From positions 142,414 through 206,413 of the forward strand of contig CADBHQ010000004.1 in assembly GCA_902794535.1 (NCBI GenBank): a stretch of DNA of 64,000 nt, in the 5' to 3' direction. The notes below the pieces were generated by a model. That model was not told the origin of the DNA, ran no database searches, and saw only the letters and a program-made list of their open reading frames with translations. The first letter of the stretch is position 1. The number at the start of each line of letters is the position of its first letter. Below, piece by piece: positions 34,093 to 43,220 of this stretch. The position numbers and the translations under genes were made by a program. Source of the stretch: Fibrobacter succinogenes (lineage in GTDB: Bacteria > Fibrobacterota > Fibrobacteria > Fibrobacterales > Fibrobacteraceae).

Positions 34093-37000
34093 GTCTAAAA
34101 ATCGACTATCCAGAGCTTCCCGTCGTTGAACATCGGGAAGAATTTTTTGAGATGCTCGAAAAGCATCAGGTGGTGATTGTCAAGGCAGACACCGGTTCTG
34201 GAAAGTCGACGCAGCTCCCGAAATTTTTGTTAGAGTGGTTCGCAAACTCGAGTGAGAAAACGCAATCATTCAAAATCGGTGTCACGGAGCCGAGGCGCTT
34301 GGCGGCTATCTCGATTGCGGACCGCTTGCGTGAAGAACTGAAAGACGAAACGCTTGTGAGCACCAAGATTCGTTTCTGGGAACAAGGCCAGAGCGATGCC
34401 CCCATCAAGGTGATGACCGATGGTATCTTGCTGCAGGAATTCCGCCGCGATAGACTCTTTCGCCAGTATTCGGCAGTCGTAATCGACGAAGCGCATGAAC
34501 GCTCGCTGAATATCGATATTTTGCTTGGTATTTTCAAGACGGTTTTGCAGGCCCGCCCCGAATTCAAACTGATTGTGGCCTCGGCAACGCTCGATGCCAA
34601 GCTTTTCGAAGAATTTTACGACAACAGTTGCGTGCTCGAAGCCGAGGGCCGCATGTATCCGGTCGACATCGAGTATTATTTTGATGCCGATGGCGGCGTG
34701 CTCGGCCGCGATATTTCGGGCAAGGGCGATTCGGGCCTGATTGAAGAAGCCCGCGACGCGATTTTGGATTTGGAATCTCGCCACCGCGACCATTTGCTTT
34801 GCTTCTTGCCGACCGAACGCGACATTCAAGATTTGGCGGGGGAGCTTGCGCACGAACTGGATAGTGCGACTTTCGACGTGCTCCCGCTTTTCGGACGCAT
34901 GAGTCCCGAAGAACAGCGCCGCATTTTCAAGAATTCGGGCAAGACTCGTGTAGTGCTTGCCACAAACATCGCTGAAACTTCACTCACGATTCCGGGAATC
35001 GCGTACGTGGTCGATACGGGTATGGCCCGCATCTCGCGATACAATGCGCAGTCCAGAATCCAGGGGCTCCCGGTCGAAGAAATTTCGAAGGCGAGTGCCC
35101 GGCAGCGCACAGGGCGTGCGGGGCGCGTAAAGCCTGGCGTATGTATTCGACTTTATTCGCCGGAAAATTTCGAGAAGCGAGACGAGTTTACGGAGCCGGA
35201 AATCCGGCGTAGTAATCTCGCGAACGTCGTTTTGCAATTGCGCAGTCTCGGGCTGGAACTGGAAAACTTCCCGTTCCTGCAATCGCCGCCGCATTCGGCA
35301 TTCCGCGGCGCGTACAAGACGCTTTTTGAACTCGGCGCGTTGACTGCGGACAATTCCAGCGGTCATGTGACCAAGCTTGGCCGCGAAATGACGCGGCTCC
35401 CGATGGACGTTTCGCTATCGGCAGTGCTTTTGCGGGCCCGAGAATCCGGCGTTTTGCAGCCGGCGCTCATCGTCTGCTCGGCCCTTAGCATTCAGGACCC
35501 ACGCGTTGTCCCTGGCGAAGAGCCGGAACGCACCCGAATCCGCCAGCTGCACCGCAAATTTGCGGGTCACAAGAGCGATTTTCTGACTTTTGTAAGCATG
35601 TGGAATGCCTTCTGCGCCGAATGGGATGGCAAATCCTGGAACAAGCTCCGCAAATTCTGCGACAAGTTCAGCATGCATTTCTTGCGTTGTCGCGAATGGA
35701 TTGATTTGTATGACCAGTTCAGCCGCATTCTCGAAGTCAAGTTCGACAAGCGTGAATGCCCGCTCGACAGTTTCCATGCCGACAACTTGCACATTGCACT
35801 TCTTTCCGGGTTCCTCGGGGGAGTTGCTCGCCGCGACATCGAAAACGGTTGCTACCGCCTAGTGAGCGGGCGCGAAACCCATGTGTTCCCGGGCAGTGAC
35901 CTTTACGGCAAGAGTGTAGAATGGATCTTTAGCGCCGAAGTTCGCGAAACGAGTCGCATCTTCTTGAACAAGGGTGCCGAAATCAAGCCCGAATGGATCA
36001 TGCAGGTGGCAGAACCGTTCTGCACACGCCGCTGGTTCATGCCGACCTGGAATCAGGAACGTGGATTCGTGGAAGCGGTCGAAGAAGTGAGCTTCAGGGG
36101 TCTTGTGATTAGTCGTGGTCACCGAGTGGATTACGCCCGCGTGAATCCGGACGAATGTGCTGAAATTTTTTGGCGCGAGGCTGTGGTGCTCGGGCAAATG
36201 GCACGCCCGTTTGCCTTCATGACCCACAACGAGCGCGTGGTCGAAGACTTGCACGGGCTCGAGGCTCGCAAACGCCAATTCGGGTTGGCCCCCAGTGAAG
36301 ACGCCTTGGTTGATTACTATGTGCGCATCGCTCCGCGGGTTAATTCCATCAAGACGCTCAAGGACTACATTCGCGAACATACTGATCAGTTCCTGAAATT
36401 CGACGCCAAATTCTGGCTAGACCAATTAGACGAAAGAACGGGCGCTGCCCTACAGACGAAAGGCGAGAGAGGTTTCAATAAGATTCTCTTGCCTGAAGGC
36501 TCAAAGGCACGAAGTGCCGACCTCAAAGCTCAAACCCCTTCGCTCGGCGGTTCCCTCGAACAGTTCCGAATCGAATGTCTCGACGGGTCCAGCCGCATGG
36601 TCGTGGGCGAGATGGTTTTTGATGCTACCAAGGAATACGATGGCATTACGCTGGACTTGCCTTATGACTTGATTCCGCAGCTGACGCCTGCGAAACTTGC
36701 GCTTTCGATTCACCAGTGGCGTGAATGGATGATTGAATCCATCGTGCGCGAAATGCCCAAGGCTGCCAAAAAGCAACTTGAAAACCGTCGGACTTTCATT
36801 GACGACGCTTTCTGTGACCGCCTGAAGGCGGCCCCGCACAAGTCGCCCATGGTCTCGCTGTACGAAGTTTTTGCCGGAATCAAGCAACTTGATTGCGACA
36901 TTCCGACCGTGACGCCCGAAAAAGAAAATCACCTGCGCTTGCACGCCAAGATTTTCAAGACCGGCTTCCCGGAAAAATTTGCCTGCGAAATTAACCCGGA

Positions 37001-38018
37001 ATGGGGGAGTTTCAATTTGTTTGCCGCGGTCCGCCCGATTGTGGTGACCTTCGGCATCGATTTTGCGCTGGGCGATATGCGTTTTGGCTGGCGTCTCGGC
37101 GAATCGGCCCTCATGATTCCGGCAGAATCTGCCTTCTGGCAGAACTTCCGCAAGCGGGTAGAAGGTCGTGCGAATGCAGCGCCCGAAACGTCCGATGCCG
37201 CCGCGCAGGCCCTCATTACCGACCGCCTGAATCTGCTCGAAACCGGCGGACTCTATTCCGACGGATTCAAGACGGCCCTGAAGGCTTGGGTGCTCAAGTC
37301 GCTTGCCGCCGACAATCTGGATGCCAACCGTTGCGTGCGCTTTACCGGCTTGGAATTTTCTCGCGGCAAGAAAATCAACGATTTCAAGAATCTCGCTGCG
37401 ACTTCGCGCAGCGAAGATGACGAGGTGCGCCTCGCCCTAGTGCGTGCGACCTACGAGTCGGCCCTGCTCGGCGCCGAATCCTTCGTTGCCTACTGGGACA
37501 TCCTTCGCGAATTCTCGGTCGCCATGCGCCAAGGTGGCGACCACGCCCGCGACGCCATCGCCGCTTTGACCGCGAGCCACAAGTTCATCGCCAAAATCAT
37601 TGCGCTTTATTCGCCCGATAGCCCCGAAAACACGCTTTTCGAGCGAATTTCCGCCCTCGCCGGCGCGCTCGCCTCGCAAATCAGTGTACCTGATGGCCAG
37701 AACAGCCGTATTTCCGTCGTCACGCCTCAGTCTGCGGACCGCCCAGACCTTTCGGTCAAGTCCCTCCGCGAAAAGTTCCGGCCCTTCCTCAAGGCTCGCT
37801 TCATGAAGGACCACGAGCTCAAAAACGCCCGCGACCTGCTTTCGAAAATGGAACGCCTCTCGCAAGACGACCCCGAGTATCCGGAACTCTACCTGCAGGC
37901 CAGCGCCTTGCTCGAAAGTTTTGAAGTGCTCAAGTTTAAGCGCAAGGGCGACGATTCTGAAGAAGTAATCGAAGTCGATGCCCTCGCCAAACTCAAGGGC
38001 CGCTTCGGACGACTCTAG
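34089..38018 (+). CDS. hrpA: ATP-dependent RNA helicase HrpA (DEAH box)
   Basis: 1309 residues, the usual HrpA length. Walker A is TGSGKST (35-41). The DEAH motif is VVIDEAHERSLNIDILLG, motif III is VASATLD, and motifs V and VI are VLATNIAETSLTIPG and RQRTGRAGR. The helicase-associated region and the long HrpA-specific C-terminal domain follow (GVARRDIENGCYRLVSGRE, then RGFVEAVEEVSFRGLVISRG). HrpA acts on structured mRNA and stalled or collided ribosomes in the cytoplasm. Its ATG overlaps the stop of the zinc-ribbon gene, so translation is coupled. Confidence 0.95.
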   Translation: MSLKIDYPELPVVEHREEFFEMLEKHQVVIVKADTGSGKSTQLPKFLLEWFANSSEKTQSFKIGVTEPRRLAAISIADRLREELKDETLVSTKIRFWEQGQSDAPIKVMTDGILLQEFRRDRLFRQYSAVVIDEAHERSLNIDILLGIFKTVLQARPEFKLIVASATLDAKLFEEFYDNSCVLEAEGRMYPVDIEYYFDADGGVLGRDISGKGDSGLIEEARDAILDLESRHRDHLLCFLPTERDIQDLAGELAHELDSATFDVLPLFGRMSPEEQRRIFKNSGKTRVVLATNIAETSLTIPGIAYVVDTGMARISRYNAQSRIQGLPVEEISKASARQRTGRAGRVKPGVCIRLYSPENFEKRDEFTEPEIRRSNLANVVLQLRSLGLELENFPFLQSPPHSAFRGAYKTLFELGALTADNSSGHVTKLGREMTRLPMDVSLSAVLLRARESGVLQPALIVCSALSIQDPRVVPGEEPERTRIRQLHRKFAGHKSDFLTFVSMWNAFCAEWDGKSWNKLRKFCDKFSMHFLRCREWIDLYDQFSRILEVKFDKRECPLDSFHADNLHIALLSGFLGGVARRDIENGCYRLVSGRETHVFPGSDLYGKSVEWIFSAEVRETSRIFLNKGAEIKPEWIMQVAEPFCTRRWFMPTWNQERGFVEAVEEVSFRGLVISRGHRVDYARVNPDECAEIFWREAVVLGQMARPFAFMTHNERVVEDLHGLEARKRQFGLAPSEDALVDYYVRIAPRVNSIKTLKDYIREHTDQFLKFDAKFWLDQLDERTGAALQTKGERGFNKILLPEGSKARSADLKAQTPSLGGSLEQFRIECLDGSSRMVVGEMVFDATKEYDGITLDLPYDLIPQLTPAKLALSIHQWREWMIESIVREMPKAAKKQLENRRTFIDDAFCDRLKAAPHKSPMVSLYEVFAGIKQLDCDIPTVTPEKENHLRLHAKIFKTGFPEKFACEINPEWGSFNLFAAVRPIVVTFGIDFALGDMRFGWRLGESALMIPAESAFWQNFRKRVEGRANAAPETSDAAAQALITDRLNLLETGGLYSDGFKTALKAWVLKSLAADNLDANRCVRFTGLEFSRGKKINDFKNLAATSRSEDDEVRLALVRATYESALLGAESFVAYWDILREFSVAMRQGGDHARDAIAALTASHKFIAKIIALYSPDSPENTLFERISALAGALASQISVPDGQNSRISVVTPQSADRPDLSVKSLREKFRPFLKARFMKDHELKNARDLLSKMERLSQDDPEYPELYLQASALLESFEVLKFKRKGDDSEEVIEVDALAKLKGRFGRL

Positions 38019-38044
38019 TTCCCGCGACTCCCGTGCCCGATATT

Positions 38045-38052
38045 TATATTTT
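38045..38052 (+). promoter_or_regulatory. -7-like box TATATTTT before the NIF3 gene
   Basis: It lies 19 bases before the ATG at 38072 with AGAGG at 38061-38065 between. It belongs to the longer-leader class and supports the choice of the 38072 start. Confidence 0.4.
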
Positions 38053-38071
38053 AAGCAAAAAGAGGTCCCCG

Positions 38072-38836
38072 ATGCAAATTTCCGAATTCTCGACATGGCT
38101 AGACAACCTGCTTGAACCCAAGCTTTTTAAGGATTACTGTGTCGACGGTCTTTGCGTCGAAGCCTCCGACAAGGTCAGTCGAATTGTCACGGGGGTCTCT
38201 TTCCGCGACCGCTTGATCGATGCTGCCATCGAAAACAAGGCCGACTGCATTATCGTCCACCACCCGAATGGCTTTTGGAAGGGCGAAAATTGCAGGCTCG
38301 TGGGCAAGTTTGGCGAGCGTATGCGCCGCCTGATGCAGAACGGAATCTCGCTTTACGGTTTCCACCTGCCGCTTGACGGCCACATGGAAGTGGGGAATAA
38401 CATCTTGATAGCCAACGCTTTCGGGCTCCAAAATGTGGAAGGGTTCCTGCGCGAAGGTGAACGCACCATCGGAGTCGTGGGCGAGTTTACCGAACCTGTT
38501 TCTAGCCAATCTTTCGTGGACCAGGCGAAAACGGTGTTTGAACATGGGGTGCAGCATGCCCTGATGTACGGAAAGTCTTCTATTAAGAAGGTGGCCGTTT
38601 GCAGTGGTTCGGCAGGTGCTCCTGCCATCGAAGAAGCAATCGCCCTCGGTTGCGACGCTTTCGTGACCGGCGAAATCAAGGAAGCCGTTCCTATCGCTTG
38701 CGAAGAACTCGGCTTTAACCTGCTCAGTTGCGGTCACCACCGTACCGAAATTTTCGGTGTTCGGGCCCTCGCCGCCAAAATTCAGGCCGAACTGGGTATC
38801 CCGGCCAAATTCATCGATATCGATAACGAAGTGTAA
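38072..38836 (+). CDS. NIF3-family dinuclear metal protein (GTP cyclohydrolase I type 2-like)
   Basis: 254 residues. NIF3 landmarks are DGLCVEASDKVSRIVTGVSF, CIIVHHPNGFW (metal-binding His pair), YGFHLPLDGH, CSGSAGAPAIEEAIALGCD and TGEIKEAV, with GHHRTEIFGVRAL at the end. NIF3 proteins form toroidal hexamers with two metal ions per subunit; their enzymatic role is disputed. The start at 38072 is supported by AGAGG 6 bases upstream, and the longer reading from 38033 has no such signal. The gene stands alone after hrpA. Confidence 0.88.
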   Translation: MQISEFSTWLDNLLEPKLFKDYCVDGLCVEASDKVSRIVTGVSFRDRLIDAAIENKADCIIVHHPNGFWKGENCRLVGKFGERMRRLMQNGISLYGFHLPLDGHMEVGNNILIANAFGLQNVEGFLREGERTIGVVGEFTEPVSSQSFVDQAKTVFEHGVQHALMYGKSSIKKVAVCSGSAGAPAIEEAIALGCDAFVTGEIKEAVPIACEELGFNLLSCGHHRTEIFGVRALAAKIQAELGIPAKFIDIDNEV

Positions 38837-38927
38837 AAAACGCCGTTTTTACAATTTTCGTAAAATTACTTTTTTGTTCCGTTTTCAGCGGTTTTTTAGC
38901 GATTTTAGCCCAAAAATGGCGTTTTTT
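38835..38927. other. 16-base inverted repeat downstream of the NIF3 gene
   Basis: aaaaaacgccgttttt (38835-38850) pairs with aaaaatggcgtttttt (38912-38927) at all positions if one G-U is allowed, across about 61 bases. Each arm can also fold on itself. It may be part of a terminator. The remainder of the gap to 38944 shows nothing else. Confidence 0.45.
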
Positions 38928-38944
38928 GCATGAAAAGGCCGTTG

Positions 38945-38960
38945 TGTGTGCCACATCACA
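38945..38960. promoter_or_regulatory. CRP/FNR-like operator upstream of the M23 peptidase gene
   Basis: tgtgtgccacatcaca matches TGTGA-N6-TCACA with one mismatch and exact spacing. It is 32 bases upstream of the putative -7 box at 38993, a plausible activator position. One site only, so weak evidence. Confidence 0.35.
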
Positions 38961-38992
38961 CTATTTTACATTGCCACTAAAGACCTTTTTAC

Positions 38993-39000
38993 TATCTTTT
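38993..39000 (+). promoter_or_regulatory. -7-like box TATCTTTT before the M23 peptidase gene
   Basis: It lies 5 bases before a GTG at 39006, the same spacing as the other leaderless candidates. This supports 39006 as the true start of the frameshifted peptidase gene. Confidence 0.45.
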
Positions 39001-39005
39001 CGCCC

Positions 39006-39862
39006 GTGAATTTATACAAGACAACCATACACTTCCAGAACTCCTCGAAGTCGATGACCGTGCACATGCCGGTGTTCTTGTTCAAGGCATGGCCTGTGCT
39101 TCGTGTCTTCGTTGTGATTGGTGTATTGTTGTTTATCGTCCAGATGGTGAAATGTCCCAGATTCAGGGAACCCTCGATTACCTGTCGAGTACCACGGCCT
39201 CTTTCTTCTCCGACGAAAACCGCCTTTATGCAAGCTTTGGACTGCCGACCCAGGATAAGGGTTCCCGCGAACTCGGTACCGGTGGTTCTGTGAGCCCCAA
39301 CTCCCTTTTGCTTCGCAAGACTTCTCCGGTCTACGAACGCATGTCCATGCTCGGCGAAACGGCTGAACGTATTCAGGGCAAGCTTGCAAATAACGACTCT
39401 TCTTTCCGCACCCTGAACAAGTTTATGGACCAGAAGCACTACATGTGGCGCTTCATTCCGTCCATTGCTCCGACAAACGGTCGCTACGCCTCGGCGTTCG
39501 GTCCTCGTATTCATCCGGTCACGGGTGAAGTCGGCAAAATGCACCTGGGTGTAGATATCGCAAACGAACGCTGGACTCCGATTTTCGCTGCTGCCGATGG
39601 CGTGGTGGAAGTGGCCCAGCTGAGTTCGACCTTCGGTAACTTTGTCACGATTGACCACGGAAACGGCATTAAGACACGCTACGGTCACATGCAGCTGTCT
39701 ATTGTGCAGCCGGATCAGTATGTGCATCGTTACCAGGTGATTGGTTATATGGGTAACACCGGCCGCTCTGTGGGTCCGCACCTCCATTACGAGGTCTGGG
39801 TTCATAATAGCCCTGTTAACCCGCTTGCCTATATGTTGCCCAACGAATATACCGTCGACTAA
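39006..39862 (+). CDS. membrane-anchored M23 (LytM-type) murein peptidase, apparent frameshift near 39150
   Basis: From GTG 39006 one frame encodes a 50-residue N-terminus with a membrane helix (AWPVLRVFVVIGVLLFIVQM). Near 39150 the peptidase continues in the -1 frame, from MSQIQGTLDYLSS at 39152 to the stop. The C-terminal about 130 residues are an M23 domain: AFGPRIHP, MHLGVDIAN (His and Asp zinc ligands), YGHM and HLHYEVW. One extra A in the gaaatg tract would join the two parts. Without the first part the peptidase has no export signal, which is implausible for a cell-wall enzyme. If the sequence is correct as given, the gene is probably broken or starts at 39152. Confidence 0.75.
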
Positions 39863-39922
39863 CGGTATCTGGGTAACGCCCTGCTCCTAAAATATGGCGC
39901 CGCTTGTCGGCTAAGAGCAGTA

Positions 39923-39935
39923 ACCCCTTAGGGGT
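39923..39935 (+). promoter_or_regulatory. small hairpin covering the Shine-Dalgarno of the lamin-tail gene
   Basis: acccc-tta-ggggt, with aGGGG being the likely ribosome-binding site 3 bases before the ATG. It could modestly lower translation. Confidence 0.3.
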
Positions 39936-39938
39936 CCC

Positions 39939-40757
39939 ATGAATCCATTTGGCGCAAGCCTGCGTCTAACCGCGTTATTTGCCGCGCTTTTTGTAAGTGT
40001 GGTATTTTCTGATGTCCCCAAACTCTACTTTACCGAGGTGCACCATTGCCCAGCGGAGCCCGAACCGGAATGGGTCGAAGTCTACAACGCCTCGGACTCT
40101 CCGCAACCTCTCGAAGAATTCCGCTTTTGCAACCGGGCCAAGAATTGGATTACAGGCAAAAACAAGCACGACTCGATTGCCCCGTTTGAAACAGTCCTGT
40201 TCACCCGTGATACGCTCCTGTTGCGCGAATACCTCGGGTTTAAGGATGTACGCCTGATTCAGTATGCCATGGGCTACCTGAACAACACGGCGGGTTCACT
40301 TTCTATTTGCAAGGGTGACTCCATTATCGATAGCGTCGCTTGGGACAAGTCGACCGTAACCTGCCCCTCGGGGTTCAACCCGCGCACCGGCAGGGCCGAA
40401 AACACGCCGGGCTACCAAAGCGCTCGTGACTCGGACCGGAGCATTCTTTGGGGTGGGTCCGCAGACAAAGGCAAGAAAACGCAATCGGGCAACCAGGCTC
40501 CCTTTACATTCCGGCTATCGACGCGCTTGGTGCGGGTAAACAAGACTCCGCTTCGGGTTTATGTCGAAAGTGAATTCTCGGTCGCACTTCGGCTGCTAGA
40601 TTCGGCCGGCCGCGAGCAGTGGAAAACAACCGTGCCCGCGCATTCCAACGCCTGGGTCAATGTGCCGCTCGACCGCCTTGTGGGTATAGGCGCTGCCTAT
40701 ATCGCACTCGCTTCGGGCCGTTACGAGCAATTGGTCGGATTCTTGGTGAGGCCGTAA
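39939..40757 (+). CDS. exported lamin-tail-domain protein
   Basis: 272 residues with a signal peptide (LFAALFVSVVFS). Residues about 27-150 fit the bacterial lamin-tail (LTD) pattern: KLYFTEVHHCP, EWVEVYNASDSPQPLEEFRF, then a beta-rich core and GSLSICKGDSIIDSVAWD. The C-terminal about 90 residues resemble a Fibrobacter beta-sandwich tail (LRVYVESEFSVALRLLDSAG). LTD proteins are usually cell-surface or periplasmic, often with nucleases or adhesins; no catalytic residues are visible. It overlaps the next gene by one base (TAATG). Confidence 0.7.
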   Translation: MNPFGASLRLTALFAALFVSVVFSDVPKLYFTEVHHCPAEPEPEWVEVYNASDSPQPLEEFRFCNRAKNWITGKNKHDSIAPFETVLFTRDTLLLREYLGFKDVRLIQYAMGYLNNTAGSLSICKGDSIIDSVAWDKSTVTCPSGFNPRTGRAENTPGYQSARDSDRSILWGGSADKGKKTQSGNQAPFTFRLSTRLVRVNKTPLRVYVESEFSVALRLLDSAGREQWKTTVPAHSNAWVNVPLDRLVGIGAAYIALASGRYEQLVGFLVRP

Positions 40758-41515
40758 TGCGAAGGCTGATTCTTTTGATTGTTGGGCTTGCAAGTATCGC
40801 TTGCGCCAAGGATTTTTTGCTGATGGAAAATCTTATGGAAAATCCGGCACAGGTGGCTGACCCTGGCTTTGAAGTCGCCTACGCCCAGGTGCCAGCGGTC
40901 TTGCTCTCGGTGGTGGGGGTAGGCGGCGAATTCGGATGGGGGCGCTCCGGCGACTATGACCGCTACCGCCTCGCTTTTTCGGGCTCGTACCTTGAAATGG
41001 ATTCTTTGTACAGGCAAGTTTATTCGGAATGGGATTTCTCGGTAGCAAGTCTTTCGAAAGATCGTGTGGGCTTTGTCGCGGGAGTCGGCTACGGGCTTTC
41101 TATCGACTGGGTGCCAAAAGGGGATGACTTTGCGGGTGAATCTTGGACCAGCAATCGCTACAAGGCGGGGGTGGCGTTGATTAAAAGTCCGCTGTCGCTT
41201 TCGGCGATGTTGTCTCTTTTGAATCACGATTCGTATTTTGAATTTGATTATGCGCTGGCTCTTCGCTTTGAAGGCTCGCGCATTGGGGCGTTTGTTGAAT
41301 TCGATGGCAAATCGCTCGATGTGGGCGATTACCTGAAGTTTGAGCATTTCGCAATTTATTCGGTATACCGGTTTCCGGACTTTGCCATGTCGGTCTCGAT
41401 TGTGTTTTCGATTGGGAACTGGAACTTTTCGGGGGCGTACGGCAATGCCGGCTCATTATGGGATTGGTTTGGCTTTTCTATCTCTAAATCCATAAGAAAA
41501 AAGACTATATTATAA
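40757..41515 (+). CDS. predicted outer-membrane or periplasmic protein of unknown family
   Basis: 252 residues with signal peptide (MRRLILLIVGLASIACA). The body alternates aromatic and small residues (YRLAFSGSYLEMDSLYRQV, then FEFDYALALRFEGSRIGAFVEF), as in small beta-barrels, and has a Gly-rich segment VGVGGEFGWGRSGDY. I know no family. The start at 40757 overlaps the previous stop (TAATG) and opens the signal peptide; a longer reading from 40619 lies inside the lamin-tail gene. It is probably co-transcribed with that gene. Confidence 0.65.
   Translation: MRRLILLIVGLASIACAKDFLLMENLMENPAQVADPGFEVAYAQVPAVLLSVVGVGGEFGWGRSGDYDRYRLAFSGSYLEMDSLYRQVYSEWDFSVASLSKDRVGFVAGVGYGLSIDWVPKGDDFAGESWTSNRYKAGVALIKSPLSLSAMLSLLNHDSYFEFDYALALRFEGSRIGAFVEFDGKSLDVGDYLKFEHFAIYSVYRFPDFAMSVSIVFSIGNWNFSGAYGNAGSLWDWFGFSISKSIRKKTIL
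41506..41513 (+). promoter_or_regulatory. -7-like box TATATTAT before the PAS-domain gene
   Basis: It lies 4 bases before the ATG at 41518, with no Shine-Dalgarno sequence. Confidence 0.4.
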
Positions 41516-41517
41516 AT

Positions 41518-42777
41518 ATGCAGGTATCTGTAAGTATTCTCATTGCTGTATCCTTTTTCTGTTTGTTGGTCATAACAGCATTTGTGATATCTGTTCTCTT
41601 GATTAGGGATTTGCTGAGCAAGCAAAAGATTTATTCCATTTTTGCAAGCTATCTTAGCGACTTTTTGGTGATTGTCTCTAAAGAAGGGCGCTTGATCGAT
41701 GCGACCCCGACCTATATTTCGGACCCGCTTTATAATTCCATTTTGCGCCAGAGGTCTTTTAAGAAGATTTTTTCGGCTTCGGAATACAAGCGCTTTTTGG
41801 AATACGTCAAAGGCCTGGATGCTTATCCCGACATTCCGTTTGTGTTTTCGCAAGACGTGGGGGACGGTATCAACTGGTACGAAATTCGTGCAAGTATGCA
41901 AAAGCAGGGGGCCGATGTCCACATGGTGCTTTTGCTCACGAACGTGACTTTGGACGTGGAATCGAGAACCCAGCGTGACGAACTGAAAGAAAAGGTCGAC
42001 ATGCTTTTGCAGAATACGGGCGACTTTTTGTGGTCGATGGATGTCGATACCCGTACGTTTACCTTCTTGACTCCGCTCGTAGACGACGAAGGTCGCGCGA
42101 TTCCGAGAACGCAGGGCGTTCAGGATATTCGAGCGATGATGCCCGATGACGACTACGCCTTCTTTGACAAGCACTTGAACGCGCGCATTGTGGAATTCCG
42201 TGCCACGGGTCAGAATTCCAGCGAAAATCATGGGGTGCGTCTGCGCTTGCTGGGTGAAAACGGCAAGTTGGACTGGTATGCTTTCTGTGGACGCCTTTAT
42301 ACCGAAGAAAACGCCAAAATCGTATTCCGTGGTACGGCGCGTCGTTTGGACATGCACCTTGAAAATTCGATGGTCGAAGGTTCCGGCGTGAGTGAAGCGA
42401 CTCAGGTTTCGGCCCTTGCGTTCCCGGATATTCGCATGTTCTGGATTGATAGAGACTATAAGGTTTGTGGCTGTAACCAGGCGTTTTCGCTTGCGTTCGG
42501 TAGCCCGAATCCCGAAGAAATCGAAGGTAAGCGCTTGCTTGAAGTGGTTCGCCCCCGGTATTTCACGCTGTTCCATGGAGTTCTTTCAGAGGTTTTCGAA
42601 AAGGGACTTTCTAAATCTTGGAAAGGTCCTTTCGGTGTGGGAAAGCGTCTTTTGTGGTTCAATGCAGTACCTCTCAAACGCGATGACGGATACACGTATC
42701 GCGTGTTGGGCGTGTATTTGCAGTTGGACGAAAACGATTTTAATTCAGTAAATAACGTTCTTATGGAGAAAAAATGA
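41518..42777 (+). CDS. membrane-anchored PAS-domain protein without output domain
   Basis: 419 residues. One membrane helix (about 5-28) is followed by three PAS-like segments: about 40-150 (DFLVIVSKEGRLIDATPTYI), about 165-285 (LLQNTGDFLWSMDVDTRTF) and about 300-410 (MFWIDRDYKVCGCNQAFSLAF). No histidine kinase, GGDEF, EAL or phosphatase domain follows, so it is a sensor or scaffold with no recognised output. The stop overlaps the rhodanese lipoprotein start by 4 bases (ATGA). The ligand is unknown. Confidence 0.7.
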   Translation: MQVSVSILIAVSFFCLLVITAFVISVLLIRDLLSKQKIYSIFASYLSDFLVIVSKEGRLIDATPTYISDPLYNSILRQRSFKKIFSASEYKRFLEYVKGLDAYPDIPFVFSQDVGDGINWYEIRASMQKQGADVHMVLLLTNVTLDVESRTQRDELKEKVDMLLQNTGDFLWSMDVDTRTFTFLTPLVDDEGRAIPRTQGVQDIRAMMPDDDYAFFDKHLNARIVEFRATGQNSSENHGVRLRLLGENGKLDWYAFCGRLYTEENAKIVFRGTARRLDMHLENSMVEGSGVSEATQVSALAFPDIRMFWIDRDYKVCGCNQAFSLAFGSPNPEEIEGKRLLEVVRPRYFTLFHGVLSEVFEKGLSKSWKGPFGVGKRLLWFNAVPLKRDDGYTYRVLGVYLQLDENDFNSVNNVLMEKK

Positions 42778-43220
42778 AAAAGTTAATGATACTTGCTGTG
42801 GCCTCGATGTTCATTTTCGCAGGTTGCGAAGAAAAGAAGGCCGAAGAAGTGAAGGTGGAAGCAAAGCCGGTTGCTGAACAGCCTGCTGCAAAGCCTGCTC
42901 CGGCTCCGTCTGATGCGGCGGTGCGTGCCGGTATCCAGTCTGTTGATTGGGCCAAGGCAATCGAAATGAATGCCAATGGTGGTATTTACGTGGATGTGCG
43001 TAATGCTGCAGAATTGAACGAAGGCTATGCTCCGTATGCAGTGAACATTCCGCTGGGTGAACTGAGAAACCGTTTCGGCGAACTCCCGAAGGATAAGGAC
43101 TTGCTGATTTACTGCCGTTCTGGCCGTCGTAGCGAAGCCGCTTCCAAGTTCCTGATGGACCAGGGTTATACCCGCGTGTATAACGTCCTCGGTGGCTTCA
43201 ACGCATTCCCGAAGAATTAA
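42774..43220 (+). CDS. rhodanese-domain lipoprotein
   Basis: 148 residues. A lipoprotein signal ends FAGC (Cys18), followed by a Lys/Glu/Ala/Pro-rich spacer to about 48. The rhodanese domain has IYVDVRNAAELNEGYAPYAVNIPL and active-site loop IYCRSGRRS with Cys114. Such envelope rhodaneses carry sulfane sulfur or serve in redox reactions. It is coupled both ways: ATGA overlap with the PAS gene and TAATG overlap with ribD. The operon link to ribD has no obvious functional reason. Confidence 0.88.
   Translation: MKKLMILAVASMFIFAGCEEKKAEEVKVEAKPVAEQPAAKPAPAPSDAAVRAGIQSVDWAKAIEMNANGGIYVDVRNAAELNEGYAPYAVNIPLGELRNRFGELPKDKDLLIYCRSGRRSEAASKFLMDQGYTRVYNVLGGFNAFPKN

Noticed and set aside
39140..39160. 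Programmed -1 frameshifting in the M23 gene.
   Set aside because: There is no X-XXY-YYZ slippery heptamer and only three A residues; a missing base is simpler.
40619..40756. Longer start for the envelope protein at 40757.
   Set aside because: It lies fully inside the lamin-tail gene and would bury the signal peptide.
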